A DNA stretch of 64,000 nt from the NCBI GenBank assembly GCA_030704615.1, contig CM060732.1, positions 51,131,053 to 51,195,052 of the forward strand, in the 5' to 3' direction. Source of the DNA: Takakia lepidozioides (taxonomy: Eukaryota; Streptophyta; Takakiopsida; Takakiales; Takakiaceae). Under the pieces are notes generated by a model that worked only from the letters and a program-made list of their open reading frames with translations, was not told where the DNA came from and did not search any database. Positions 11,011-22,849 of this stretch are shown here, one piece after another; within the stretch, counting starts at the first letter, position 1; each line of letters starts with the position of its first letter. The translations under genes and the position numbers were made by a program.

Positions 11011-11714
11011 TGTGTGGACTAGTGACTGCCATAGTGGGCAGCATAGTGGCAGCCTAGTGACTGACTAGTTGTAGCCTAGTGGTTGGACTAGTGGTTGAAC
11101 TAGTGGTGGACTAGTGGTATACTAGTGTGTGGTGTGCACATGTGTTGTGTGGTTTTGGACAACGATGTAGTTGTAGCGATATGTATGCGCACGAACTATC
11201 AAGTTATTTTACCACTAGTGTGAAACTAGCTAGGAAATAGCTAGCTTTTACATATTGACATTTGGGATTGGCCCAAGTGTCAATCCAGGGGTCAAGGTAG
11301 ATTTAGGCCCTGGAGTGGTTATCTTCACGGCAAGCGCGGGAGGTTCATCTTTCTCGAGTTGAGCCTCACCGCGCCTAGCTATGGCGCCGTAGTGTGGATT
11401 CCCCATGGCGTGGGGTGCACTTGGCTTGACTTGTATTTGAGTGATGAGGTTATATATGCATGAGTTTATGCTTCAGCTTTGTGAGCTCGCATGAGCTTGT
11501 GCTTGTATTCTTCTTCTTTATCTATTTGTGTGGACTAGTGACTGCCATAGTGGGCAGCATAGTGGCAGCCTAGTGACTGACTAGTTGTAGCCTAGTGGTT
11601 GGACTAGTGGTTGGACTAGTGGTGGACTAGTGGTATACTAGTGTGTGGTGTGCACATGTGTTGTGTGGTTTTGGACATCGATGTAGTTGTGTAGCGATAT
11701 GTATGCGCACGACA
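11011..11714 (+). repeat. 3' LTR of copy C (S-core-S structure)
   Basis: It begins TGTGTGGACT and ends GCGCACGACA. Unit S (11011-11194 and again 11527-11714) is rich in short ACTAGTGG/CTAGTGACTG words and ends in GCGATATGTATGCGCACGA. The core (11195-11526) carries a short direct-repeat palindrome around CTAGCTAGGAAATAGCTAG, a GTGTCAATCC segment and CTCGAGTTGAGCC. The core alone recurs at 22981 and 44888. Confidence 0.7.
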
Positions 11715-12639
11715 CCTCTGATGCGCGCAAAAAGACGACCGCAAGCTGGGCATGGGGTACGGTCTGATGGGAGAGGCGCCTACTGTTGGGGTAAGAGTGA
11801 TGGGGTCGGCAATGCATGCTGTACAACTGGAGAAGAAGACACGTGGAGAGGCTCATGACCAAAAGAAGTTGGGCTGCCTTGAAGCCGCTGCCGAGAATGG
11901 GATGGAGAACCTGGAGGAGAAGTGATTGGCGTGAGACCTCGAACCCTACCTGAGAGGCGCAGCGGGGGAGGGCTCAACAGACACTGTGGGAGTTCTTCGG
12001 TCGGTGGGGCGCCAATGGAAGAACCTGGAATCAGCGGTGGAGAAGACCGTTGTGAAGATGACGACTCTTCTTGAACTTGGTGTCTGGAGCTTGGACTCTG
12101 GTGCGCATCAGGAACATGTGAGCTAGGGGTAGGGGTACGTTGGCGTTGGGGTCTTCCAAGAGGAGCAAGTCTTGTAGTAGGAGCAGTTGCGGCTGTGTTC
12201 AGCACCCCTCGTTGTTCAGTAACTTAGATCCATATTTCAATTGACCCCATAGAACTTGATGCAAGGGAGAAGTGGAACATTCCAACCCGGCAACAATGAA
12301 ATGGAAAACTCAGCCCACCCACTGATCACATACAAAGTTACTGCGGCATTCACAGGAAAACATCCAAATTGTGAATAGGAGTGGAATATCAAAGTTAGCT
12401 TGTGCATTATGTCACTGATGGTGGGAGGCTCACGGGTAAGTAGATGACATGAATCCACAGGGGCGAGAAGCAGTGAAGCATCGAGCGTGGGTTGCTTTTA
12501 GCCTACACAAAAGTTGCAGCAGCACCGAGACACACATTTTTCACTACCAGAGTGAAATTTCTTATGCAAGTGGTGTCTCATCGTCAAACACCTTCACCGT
12601 GTGTATGCAAAGGTAAGTCTCCCACCTCGGAAGGGTCCC
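11715..12639. other. Intergenic; Pro/Ser-rich open frame on minus strand
   Basis: No gene is recognised here. A minus-strand open frame at 11780-12205 (141 codons) is Pro/Ser/Arg-rich and low in complexity, ending in SGRVRG-type sequence reminiscent of linker regions in copia-type polyproteins. The resemblance is weak, and chance or a degraded element are equally possible. The stretch 12400-12640 is presumably the promoter and leader of the following gene. Confidence 0.3.
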
Positions 12640-14996
12640 ATGGCGCTGGGCCTGCAAGGCCTGTGCACGAGCCATGCTGGCTCTGTTTTTCTTGAGAAGA
12701 GGGAAGCGCCTGCATCAGTATTCAGTAGGGAGCTTCGATCAGGTCTGTATATCAAGCGAGGGTGGGGAGCACAGCCGGTCGTCTGTAAGGTGCGAGGGCT
12801 CAAGGAGATACGGGCTTGTGCTGTGATGATGCCAGCCGTATCAAAGGAAGGCATTACCAGAGCTCAGCCCGTCTCCACCCCTGAGGTACATGAAAGGTCC
12901 TGCCACACGGGGTGCTGATTTACTTTTGGGTGTATGTGCACTTGTTGCATCTTCACCTTGTAAGTTGTGGCTGTTTATCCTATTTGTATCAATAGGGCCC
13001 CTCCTAGCTACTCTTTTTCTTTCTTCCCTCGCCCGCAACAAGCAATGCAGAAACTATACACGGGCTCATTGTGACATGGTTTCAACTGGCAGGTGGAGGC
13101 GCTGCTGAACACTTTGAAGTGGGACAAGCAGGGGCTGGTAGTGGCAGTGGCACAGCATGTGGACACAGGTGCATTGCTGATGCAGGGCTTCGCCAACCGT
13201 GATGCAGTGTCTGCAACACTGGCCTCAAGGTGTGCCACATTCTATAGTCGCAGTCGCTCATCGCTCTGGACCAAAGGCGAGACCTCTTCCAACTTCATTC
13301 ACGTACTAGATGTCTATCTGGACTGTGACCGAGATTCTGTATGCCCCAAGCTCTGCCACTCTCTTCTTGCCATTCTGATGCTGTTAGCCCATTACATAGA
13401 TTCCAAGAGGAGTACAATATATCAAATAGAAATTCACTAGAGAACCTTTTTTTGTGTTGGAGAGGAACTGTGTTTGTACATCTGCCCTGTATATACTAGA
13501 TGCGCCCACTGAAGCCCAAAGATGCCCAGTTCCAGGAAGATGAGGTTTCATCTGGCATGGACATCAACAGCTGTGAGTGGAGGCTACTAAAAGATGCATG
13601 CATGGTGCAGATTGTTTACTTGGGTAAACCGGATGGACCCACATGCCACACTGGTGCCGACACGTGCTACTTCACTTCTGCCCTTCAGGTTGACAATTCT
13701 TGAGAGGCTTTCATTTAGCAAAGCAGGTCACACTTTTTCAGACTCTCCCTATAGAAGAGCTGAGACTGAGCCTAAGTGAAGCTCGTTGTTGTGCCTGTAG
13801 GCGACGGACCTGGTGAAAGTAAATGTTGATACATTGTCGACTCCTAATCTTTGTTTACATTGCTGATGGGAGCCTCTTGTGCCAGAGTATGCTGTTAGCA
13901 TATGTCTGTAAGTCCCTATCAGGATTCAAGTGTCTGAGTTGATATGCTCAACATGGCTGCAAAATAGAGAGAGAGGATGTAGTCATTACAGTTGTCGTGC
14001 CATAACCTTGTGGCCATATCCCCTGCGCTGGGAATGTACATGACAAAATGGCCACAAGTGCAAATGGTGGAGTACATTTATACGGTGGATTTGTATAGAA
14101 GGACTGGAATTGACAAGTTATAATAATATATAATATATGACGCCTCCAGAAGGAAGCGTAAATTAGGGTGTCTCTTTACCCCGAAGGGCTACTGCCTTCC
14201 GACATGAAGGTGGACACCTTTGTGACACCAATCGGTGGATTGAATCCACAACCACTTCCGAGGTGGTATGTGTCCATTACCACTGGGCTACAACTTGGTT
14301 GTCTTGACAGTTATACATGTTGTGCGTGGCAGGAGGCGGATGCAAAGCCGTTGCTTACAACCTTGTACTCACTAGAGTCCACCATTGCCCAGCGCAAGGC
14401 TGAGCTGGCTGCCAGCCCTGCTGCTAAACCTTCGTGGACAAAACGCCTGCTGGATGATCCGAAGTTGCTTTGTTCAAAGATCCGGTTCGAATATGTTCTC
14501 CTTTTGCAAGCAATGAATACATCTCTCTCCCTTCGCCCTGGTGGCTGTCTAGCTCTCTATTGGGGGTTGTTACTTATTTTCGTACTGGCTGTTCCATTCC
14601 CTGATCACTTCTTTAATCAATTGCAGATTCAGGCATCTTCGATTTATGCTTTCTAAGTTGAACAACTTTAAGTCAAGCTGCTTGGCTTTCAAAGGTATGC
14701 CTATACAGTATAGAATGTACCATGCATGGCATGAGTGTAAAGGTGTTTGTTGCCTTGAACATGTCCCACTTGACAGGGAGGAGGCTGATGAACTGTGCCA
14801 GACACTCGAAGCAACAGAGGGCACAAGTCGCACAGCATCAGAGATGGCAGATGTTTTGTACCATGCCATGGTTTTATTGGCAGTCCAGGATGTGAAGCTT
14901 GAGGATGTGATGGCCACTCTCCGGGCTCGTTTCTTTCAATCTGGTGTGGAGGAAAAGAGTAATCGACGGAGCAAATTGTCTGATACCCCATCTTAG
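12640..14996 (+). CDS. HISN2: Bifunctional phosphoribosyl-AMP cyclohydrolase/phosphoribosyl-ATP pyrophosphatase
   Basis: This enzyme carries out steps two and three of histidine biosynthesis, in the plastid in plants. Five exons are placed: 12640-12885, 13093-13338, 13611-13688, 14333-14484 and 14777-14996. All have GT-AG introns and keep phase, giving 313 codons plus TAG. Residues 1-80 look like a transit peptide (Ser/Arg-rich, few acids). The HisI domain follows: LKWDKQGLVVAVAQ, MQGFANRDAVS, SRSRSSLWTKGETS, the metal/substrate segment LDCDRDS (end of exon 2), and PDGPTCHTGADTC (C176, H177, C183). The HisE domain follows with TLYSLESTIAQRKAE, CSKIREEADELCQTLE and ASEMADVLYHAMVLL. The split Arg codon at the exon 4/5 junction restores the family motif KIREEADEL, which supports the model. 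The start at 12640 is the only in-frame ATG shortly upstream of the conserved part. It looks intact. Its neighbours are a retrotransposon LTR and a DUF89 relic. Confidence 0.9.
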
Positions 14997-15353
14997 GCCC
15001 CAGCCGCACCTGCCAGTTAGGAAGCCAATTAGGTTAGCTAATTGGCGTTAGTGGCATGGCGACGGCCGGACCTGCCGATTAGGATGCCGGTTAGCTAACC
15101 GGTGATTAACTGACATTAAAATCTGTAACGGGGAGAGGCCGCGATTTAACACCTCCTACATGGAGGTGTTAAACCTCGGGCTGCGATTAAAAATCGGGCA
15201 GCGGAGCAGCTGCCATCGCGTTCTTGAACTCTTCTATCAAGATAGAGTGCAGGGGAGAGTGCAGGGGCCATCGCGTTCTTGAACTCGTCTATCACGACAG
15301 AGTGCAGGGAGAGAGTAGGAGAGTGCTCATCGCATACAGACTACAGGGATAGC
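14997..15353. repeat. Repeat-bearing intergenic stretch
   Basis: It holds two related halves around GCCAGTTAGGAAGCCAATTA and GCCGATTAGGATGCCGGTTA (15011-15110), a perfect 9-bp hairpin AACACCTCC/GGAGGTGTT at 15150-15172, and a direct duplication of about 40 bases containing CATCGCGTTCTTGAACTC (15213 and 15267). No gene was seen. Confidence 0.5.
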
Positions 15354-15584
15354 ATGTCAGCTTCCACCACGACGTCGAATGCTGACCTGGTTGTGTTGGA
15401 AGGCATGGGTCGTGCACTACATACAAATTATAATGCAAAGTTCAAGTGTGAGGTTCTAAAGCTTGCCATGATCAAGAACCAGCGCCTAGCTGAGCAATTA
15501 GTGAATGGCTCCATTTACGATTGCATCTGTAGGTATGAGCCAGCAACTCCTGCTCAATTTTTTAGAAGGCTGATAAAGATTTGA
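15354..15584 (+). pseudogene. Orphan C-terminal exon of a DUF89/ARMT1-type protein
   Basis: The reading [20 protein letters not shown] followed by [20 protein letters not shown] and [10 protein letters not shown] is the recognisable C-terminal end of plant DUF89 (damage-control metal-dependent phosphatase) proteins. This domain also forms the C-terminal half of plant pantothenate kinase 2. The ADLVxxEGMGR segment is the family hallmark. Homology runs from about 15378 to 15543, then about 12 unrelated codons precede a stop at 15582-15584. No upstream DUF89 exons are found in the 350 bases before it, which carry repeats, nor elsewhere in the window. It is therefore read as a displaced gene fragment. 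An AG acceptor just before 15361 fits an old exon start. Confidence 0.6.
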
Positions 15585-17315
15585 GTTTGAGTACAGCTGA
15601 GTCATTGACCTGCATGAATTGAAGATGGTTGGATCTGACTGGGATGCTATACAGATACATCCAGCAATTGAAAGCCCATGATAACCATGCATCTCACTGA
15701 TGAGACTAGGTTTGATGCCAACAGCCTACCGCTCCCTCACTATATTCAGAGCTGCCAATGCATATGGGAGTAGTCAAGCCATGAATCCGCTTGTAAAACT
15801 AGTATTGAAGTCCTGAGAGTGGCAAGGTGATTAGCTGCTGATAACAAACTGATGAGCCATATTGTGGGCAGCAAGTTCATGCCAGGGATGAGTAACTGAA
15901 TGTTGGCAGACCTGGAGACATTTCTTCAGAGCTTGCTTTGGAACTGTGGAATGGTGTACATTACCAGAGCACTGCCCTGAAATGTCCTCGAAGGCAAATG
16001 TTGGTGCTAAACCTTAAACCCTGGCCAACTCGGGTACAACAAAGAAATTACTATGTGAGGAGGTTTTGGCATGTCGCGTTTTGGGAGTGAATGTGTAATG
16101 GTGTTCAATAATACGCCAGTAAAGGTAGACTCTGGAATTGCCCTTACGGAGAATTGCTTGTTGCCTTCTTAGAGTAGCAGTGGCAGTGTGGAATCATGGT
16201 GCTTATAGCAGTTAACTGCACTTTTGATGCCAATTGAACAGTCCATGCATGTTTTTATTTGTCACAACCATCAAGTGCAGAGACCTCAAGATATTTGATC
16301 AAGACTGATCGGCACTGACAGGGTTCTGATTTCCCTCAAGTGACCAGGATTCTTGCTGTTGCTATTCCTCTTTTCTTCACCCCTTTTCATCAAGGTAGGC
16401 TATGGGATGGAACCAGGTGCTGAAATGTTCGTGCCACTGTACCATGATATAGACTTTAACCTTTCCAAATTTCTGATGATTTCACTGGGCAAAGAAATTA
16501 TATGAACTCTTCCCTATCTTTTTTCACATGTTCAGTGCCAATCCTGCCTTCCCCAATAATATCAATTGGTCTGTGTAATCGGGACACTCACTTGGATGCA
16601 CAATAACATATGCAGTCTCTTTCTCATAAGTATACAATAGGACGAGATGCAGCCTATAGGATGGTTGACTAGAGAATTGAGCTCCTCTGCAGAATGCTGC
16701 TATGAAAAAGAACACTGGCCACATAAGGTGAGATGGTAGTACACAGTCTGCTCGTGTCCGTATTTTCTGCATTTTCCTAGACTCGGGAGTCCAATGAGAC
16801 ATAACATTGACCAAATACCCCATCTTGGTGAAAAGGGCCCTCCCTTAACAAATTGCAATGAGCTCAAGATTCACAAGACAAGAGAGCAACAAAAACTTAT
16901 GGCTTTCTACTTGACACTCATGGAATTACACCTTCCTGCTTTGCATAGGCCTCTCCTGAGTTACCATAAGGTCTGGACAAAGAAAAAGTCAGGCTTGATG
17001 CGTTACCACGCTGGATGACTGGCCCAAGTTAGCCTAAGTCAGAGCGGACAAGTTGAACATCTCATAATTGGAATACGTTACAAAAGCTTTTGCTACTTCA
17101 AGAATTTTGCCCCTCCAAAGTGGAAAAAGGTTAGCTCTCCAGGCTGTGCTGCCCTAAAGCTCTAGTGTTTGGAAGGAGCCTTTCAACACACATCAGACCA
17201 CATCCACACAAGCAAAGCAGAAGATGAAGGACATCAATGTGTGAAGATGGTTGAGAGACTAACCCCTAGCATTAATTTGCAAGGCAGGAGTCTCAAAAAA
17301 AACCCAAGAGAAATC
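15585..17315. other. Intergenic, no gene recognised
   Basis: Short open frames only. A 99-codon minus-strand frame at 16524-16823 has no recognisable motif. The right end is the 3' flank of the patatin-like gene. Confidence 0.4.
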
Positions 17316-19018
17316 CTACATGGCTGGTATGGGCAGCTCTAACGAGGACTGAATTTCTGCCTCAATTACAGGGCTACGTTTTAGATTGACAGTTGGTGAT
17401 TTCCTCGTCAAGCGCGCCTTTTGCTCTAGCACCAGCTGCTCTGCAAACCAATCAAGGCGCTCCGAATTGGTCTGTGTAAGCAACCTGCGACCCCCAAAGG
17501 GTAGGTGCTCCATGCTACTCTGGCTCAGCACGTCATCTGCCAGCTTCATCAGCCTCTTCACATTACCTTGGCTTCCATCATCCATCTCTGTCAGAGCCCG
17601 ACTTGGCAACCCTGACACCTGTTCCAAGCCCACCCAGTGTTTGGAAACATACAGACCCGCAGTCTGGAGATGGACACAGACTGCCTAGCAACATAGCAGA
17701 ACATACAACATAGCAACACAGAAGATGCCAAAGGCATTACTATGTAGGATTATGGCTGAAATCTCCAAAACTGAAGGACACATTGAACAATCTTCTTAGA
17801 TTGAATGAGTCCCACTGAGTATGAGAACTTGTCCAAAGTCTGGCTTCGTAGAAGTACATGTGCAATCTTGTCTTAGTGGAACCATTCCATCGTGTAAAAT
17901 ACTGTTAGTACCCTTTGTAGGAAATTCTGCCTCTCCAAACAACACCCAAGCGCATGGAAATTTCAACTCGGGTACAAAGGCTTCCCATTCTTCTAAAACT
18001 AAGAGCCCAAGACATGTACCTGGATGCGCACATATTGCCTCCGATGATCTCCAAATGACATACTGACAGTGTGATCCACCATATCCGAGATGCCATCCAG
18101 TACAATTTTTACAATTGGTTTAGCCCATTGAAATGCTCCCCAACCCCGTACCTTTTTATAGCCATAGGTTTGGTCAAACTGGCCTGTTCCTAAGGAAAGA
18201 ACCAGCAAATCACTCACGTTGTGCACCCAAGGAAACTCCGACTTATTATGTAGCACATGTGTAATCGCTGCTGCTGTTGGATTGTTCATAACAAGCCCTC
18301 CATCAATTGCTGTACAACTCGTTTTACCGTCTACCGAGGCCATGCAAATAGGCTTGAAGAATGATGGAACAGCCGATGTTGCACGACAAACCTCCCAAAG
18401 GTTGAAGTTCCAGGTTTCAGCATCCAAGGCATCAGCTCTGGAGAAAAGGAACGCTCCAGCACTTGTAAGATCATAACAGGGGATAAGAACTGGCTTTATG
18501 GTATCACGCAGTGTGAGCGGCCGATCAGCTCTCACCAAATATTCTTTCAACAATGCTTCCAGATACTTAGTTGAATACCGGGGGGTCATGATACCCCGCA
18601 GTTTTGCCCATGCACGTTGCGTTGTGGGAATCTTAAATATGCGCTTTCCCTTCTCTGCTATAAGCCTCCAGGTCTCCTCGCCTCTGAACAGAGGTTTTCC
18701 GTTCTGATCACCCGTGAAAAGCATGGTTGCAAGTATACCTCCAATACTGGTACCCGCTGCTACATCGAAATAGTCTGCAATGTGAGCCTCCGGGTCCCCA
18801 CTCTTGCTTTTAAGGGCCTCCTCCAAGTAAGCCAGCACACGCCCCGGTATGATACCACGCATCCCGCCTCCATCTATACTCAATATACATACTTTGCCCC
18901 GATGTGTACTCTCGTAGGCCTCTACCGCCTCGCCAATCTCCAGTTTCGCTTTTAGGCCTTCTCCATTGCAAGAACTTTGATCAGTTTTGTCCCGTTCTTC
19001 AAGGGCTTCCCGCTCCAT
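17316..19018 (-). CDS. Patatin-like phospholipase (lipid acyl hydrolase)
   Basis: This is predicted to hydrolyse acyl esters of membrane glycerolipids and phospholipids using a Ser-Asp dyad. Two exons: 19018-18020 (333 codons) and 17663-17316 (115 codons plus stop), joined in phase 0 by a GT-AG intron, for 448 residues, a normal size for plant patatin-like proteins. Residues 43-60 read VCILSIDGGGMRGIIPGR (oxyanion hole DGGGMRG). GTSIGG contains the nucleophile S91, and AIDGGLVMNNP supplies the dyad Asp239. Exon 2 carries the usual plant C-terminal sequence (FGGRRLLTQTNSERLDWFAE). The intact GxSxG separates it from the plant subgroup with a Gly in place of Ser. No signal peptide is evident at the chosen ATG. 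Coding-like sequence further upstream (19210-19620) may be extra 5' exons. Confidence 0.9.
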
Positions 19019-19207
19019 GCCGTACCAACGCGGACTTCCTCAAACAAGGATGGATAACGAAACACTAGAATTCTAAAGATTCGAGTCTTTCCTCAAACAG
19101 TCAGTGAACACAAATGCTTTCAACCAAAAAGGCGGGGACAAAATCTCCCTTCCATAATACTTCAGCTGCCACTGAGAGTCCCGTGCCATAACCACGCCAT
19201 CAGACAA

Positions 19208-19395
19208 CACTTGGCAGGGAAGAGCGCTTCACTTATACTCGGCTGCATAAGTTCAAAGTGCTGCTGCATATGTCCGGAGGCAGGATCACGTCTATTTGTG
19301 CTGATAGAAAGGAACAAATCTATCTCAGCAATTTGTGATGTTAACTGGTCAAAACTGAAGTTTAAACCCCGTGTTTCCGCATCGAGCAGTGATTG
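19208..19395 (-). other. Possible upstream exon, unrecognised
   Basis: The minus-strand frame from about 19395 reads HQSLLDAETRGLNFSFDQLT and then SQIAEIDLFLSISTNRRDPA, with an AAG acceptor-like border at its start. Further upstream, a short frame beginning MPLSRFDFDGVYVAEDL (about 19640-19570) ends at a good donor, GTAAGG. The two could be 5' exons of the patatin-like gene or of a separate small gene. I do not recognise them. Confidence 0.25.
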
Positions 19396-19639
19396 ATGCA
19401 CGCCTTGTCATCTTCATCTTCCTCTTCCAAAGCAGCAGTGGCATAATTCTACCCGGCGTATATCACTCCAGGAGAGAGATAGTGACTGAACCAAAGCCAA
19501 GGCAGCACCATGGGAATTATATCCCGCCAATCTACCGACACAACTGCGTCCTACATCTCCCCCTTACGGATGGCCGTTGTTCTTCTGGCATCAAGTCTTC
19601 AGCGACATATACCCCGTCAAAATCGAAACGACTTAGCGG

Positions 19640-22480
19640 CATCCTGTTCCTCTAGCTGTCATCCGCATGCTTCTGGAACAACAATATCACGCTTGTTCCC
19701 CGCACATCCTTCTCCGCTCCTCTTCGCTCCCAGCTGGATGTTCCAATCTGCCAATTTGAAATAGCCGGAACGATGGTGTGCTTTCCGGGAACATACACAA
19801 AAACAAACAGGCTCCCAGTAGTCTCTCACTTCCCATTTCTTCTGGAAAGCTTGGACTCCGACGGAAAAGCATTGGCCTAGAACAGTGGACTACACTAGAA
19901 CAGTGGCGCAGAGTTGTAGAACACGTGACTGCGTCTACCTATCGCAGAGCGACGGCGCAGAGGCAGATGCCATGGAAGGAGCGCGGGGCGTGCAGAGGCA
20001 GACCCGTTTTGTCGCACTCTTGTTTTCCTCTGCAAAACGTGCCCGACTCATTTTCCAAAAGCGTTCCGTCTACCGCACACGCAGTCGCTTCACTTAAACC
20101 CTCGTTACCAGAGACCGCATTTTGTGAGGGCCGGGAGTGCAGTATTTGGAGGCATAACTTATACTTGTCAGGGAAGGACCTTGAATCATATGGGAATATT
20201 CTGGGCAGTTCTTCACTGCTTCGAAATAACCTCTAAGTGCCTTACCTCATCATGGAAGGATCTGGGGGAATGGATGAACCACTTCCATTTTTTGGGATCG
20301 TTACATGATGAAACGGGGATCCTTTTACTTTATGTTACTATGGGGTGTCAAATATTTGATGATTACAGGCAAATAAAAAATATAGCCTGCCCAGATTTAA
20401 GTTATGCATATTACAAAAAAAAAAAAAAAACCTTTTATTTGAAAAATAATAATTATAGTGTGGATGAAAGAAATAATAGTACCTTGATAGAAAATACCTT
20501 TTTATCGCACATGATTCCCTAAACTATATGGGGAGTGGATTCCCCGAGGGAAGGATCTGACCATGCAAATTAAATAACAAAATGGCCTTTGTATAATGGT
20601 CCAGCTCCAGAACGGCCCCATATGAGTGATTGTGAGAAGATCATGATTTTCTGGAAATCTGATCGTGTAAATAATTAGTAGTGCGTCACATTTACAAGCA
20701 CTGTGTCACTTTCCTTCTCATTTCCCTCCAACTGCAGCAGCATGGTATTTTTAAATCAAATCCATGATATGCGTCGTGCGATACAGTTTGACCAATTTTG
20801 AGCTATAAAATCTCAAAGTGCTCCTTTAAATGAATGTAAGTAGATATCTTGTGTGTCCTCTATTTGCATGTTATGAAGCTGGTAGGAGATCCACACTGTA
20901 TTTTTCGCACTAAAATTCTTGTGGCCGATCATGAATATTCTTAACCTCACACTGATCACAAACATGTAGGAATTTGCGTGATTTCTTCAAACTTGGACAA
21001 CAGATCTAGAATGAAGCTGATGTATTCTTCCAAGTTCCTCAGTCACAAAAAGTCTTCATCTCCTTCTAAGTTGTGGGCGTTCCACCATTCATGAAATGCT
21101 GCAATTGGACCTCCAACAACATTGAGATTGGGATAAGTTACGAGACTGTAAAGATCAAGATCCCTCCACAAACCAATCTCCCATCCACACCGACATTTCA
21201 TATACAAGTATAGATCCAATCCAATTCTAGAAAGTCATAGACTTGGTTTCACAAAATTTGGACCTATGGGCCGAGAATTATAGAAATATGAACAATTTTG
21301 GTCGCTGAAAGTTCAACTAAATTCAAAATTAAGTGTTGGAATGACACTAGAGGTAGCACTTGGGCCTCTACATGGGAGACGCACTTTAATGAATAGGTTA
21401 GATGAATAGGATATTGCACTTGGGCTTAGATGGGCCTTAACATAGGAGACGCACTTGGATACATTGGAAATTGCACTTGGTCTTATATTTCAATTCTTCA
21501 CACATGGGCCAACCACGCATACTACCTTAGTATGTATAAATATATATACAATGGTAATAACTAATGAAATATCAAAACTCTTAATGTTGAAATTTGCCTC
21601 TAGTCTACACTTTGGATAATTAGAAATATATATCCATTATTATATACTTATATTTACAATATTTACAATATATTTATAAGTATACATCAACTCTATAGCA
21701 GATCGCTGGAAATTAATGAAAAATAGCAAATTGGATCTTTAACACTGTTAAATTCCTCTCCATTTGGTTGAAGCTCAACTCCACTCCTAGTATATGCATA
21801 TACTTTGCACAACAAAGTTCAACTTATTCTACATCATGAATATCATAGCATTGGTATATCTTTAATTTTGGCATTTATAATATTGCCCTTAGATAGTTTA
21901 AATAAAGTTAATCAGGGCTTCCTCCCCTTTCACCTATAAAAATTTAAATTAAAAAAAATTCTTAAGAGCTCTTTTATAGTTGAAATATGTATATATTCAG
22001 TAAAATGATGGTATGATATGTGCTCAATGGTGTCTAATCAAGTGGGTTGCGACGTTGCGACACTGCGAATGTAGGCCGGTGTCTATAGCCACAATATTTT
22101 TAAAACCTAGAATTATCTCACATCTTCAATAGAGTTTTCCTTGGTGCCATATATTTTATTGGTATCAGATCACTTACAACTTTTATCCTCAACAATTGTA
22201 AGATTGAAAGTGGTCAACTAGTCATCCTATAGGTAGGTCTTGTTTGAGGGAGCATACCTCCGAATTGGTGCGTTTCCACAAGGGGAAGAGATTTTTTTTT
22301 TAAAGAATTATAGAGACTTTTATTTACGCTAACTCCAGTTTACGTTAGCTCTTTCTCTGTCAAGAAAAAAACCATTTTAATAACCGGGTTGGTGACATCC
22401 AACATACACCCGGTTTGGACCCCGGACCACTTACAAAGTGACTGCTACTTGGGACTAGTGGACGAAGTGGAGGATTACTT
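19640..22480. other. AT-rich intergenic DNA
   Basis: The presumed 5' flank of the patatin-like gene gives way to AT-rich sequence with a 16-base A run near 20413 and many TATA-like words (21530-21720). Open frames are short and composition-driven. No gene, RNA gene or clear element end was seen. Confidence 0.45.
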
Positions 22481-22489
22481 TCCAGGATT

Positions 22490-22680
22490 AAACCAATGTT
22501 GTACTGGTATCAGTTTTAGGACATACCAGACTGGTTCTGGTACCAAACGTATCGCAAAACTTTCATACCAATGGTCTATATAATAATCAATATATATTTT
22601 TTCCAGATATTGGTATGAGTATGAGTATCGTGACCACAATACCAGCTGGTATGAGATATCAATTCTGATATCATTCCTAA
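22490..22680. repeat. Relic rich in TACCAG/CTGGTAT words, hAT-MITE-like
   Basis: Starting CCAATGTTGTACTGGTATCA, this stretch has many inverted and direct copies of ACCAG/CTGGTAT, as in the hAT-type MITE at 45458-46151. The ends are too decayed to define terminal repeats. Confidence 0.35.
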
Positions 22681-22849
22681 GCCATCATTGAATAACAAGT
22701 TTATCAAAGCCTCTCATTTTTTAATATTAGGGTCTTCAATGCGCCGGCGGGCCCCGCGAGTATGCCCATGGGGTGAGCTGGTAAACCCACCGCCTATTCA
22801 CCGGGTACGGATTCTGGAATTTTTCTTAAGTCCTTGATCTTCTACGGCA

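Larger units (their letters stand above)
7110..11714 (+). mobile_element. Ty3/gypsy retrotransposon copy C (pol plus 3' LTR)
   Basis: This is a plus-strand element lacking gag. A stretch at 7318-7373 matches copy D at 27425-27500 (AMAEQRRVRSTLP...SLPTETL reading), which places the start in the protease/RT linker. Then come RT, RNase H, integrase and PHD finger to 10749, an untranslated stretch, a polypurine tract at 11001-11010 and the LTR 11011-11714. The left boundary is uncertain because sequence between 6960 and 7300 could not be matched to other copies. Copies A and C have the same orientation and complementary gene content, so they may be the two halves of one element separated by copy B. 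Confidence 0.75.

Noticed and set aside
11780-12205. Pro/Ser-rich frame as a copia-type polyprotein linker
   Set aside because: Only composition and an SGRVRG word support it, and no integrase or RT lies on either side.
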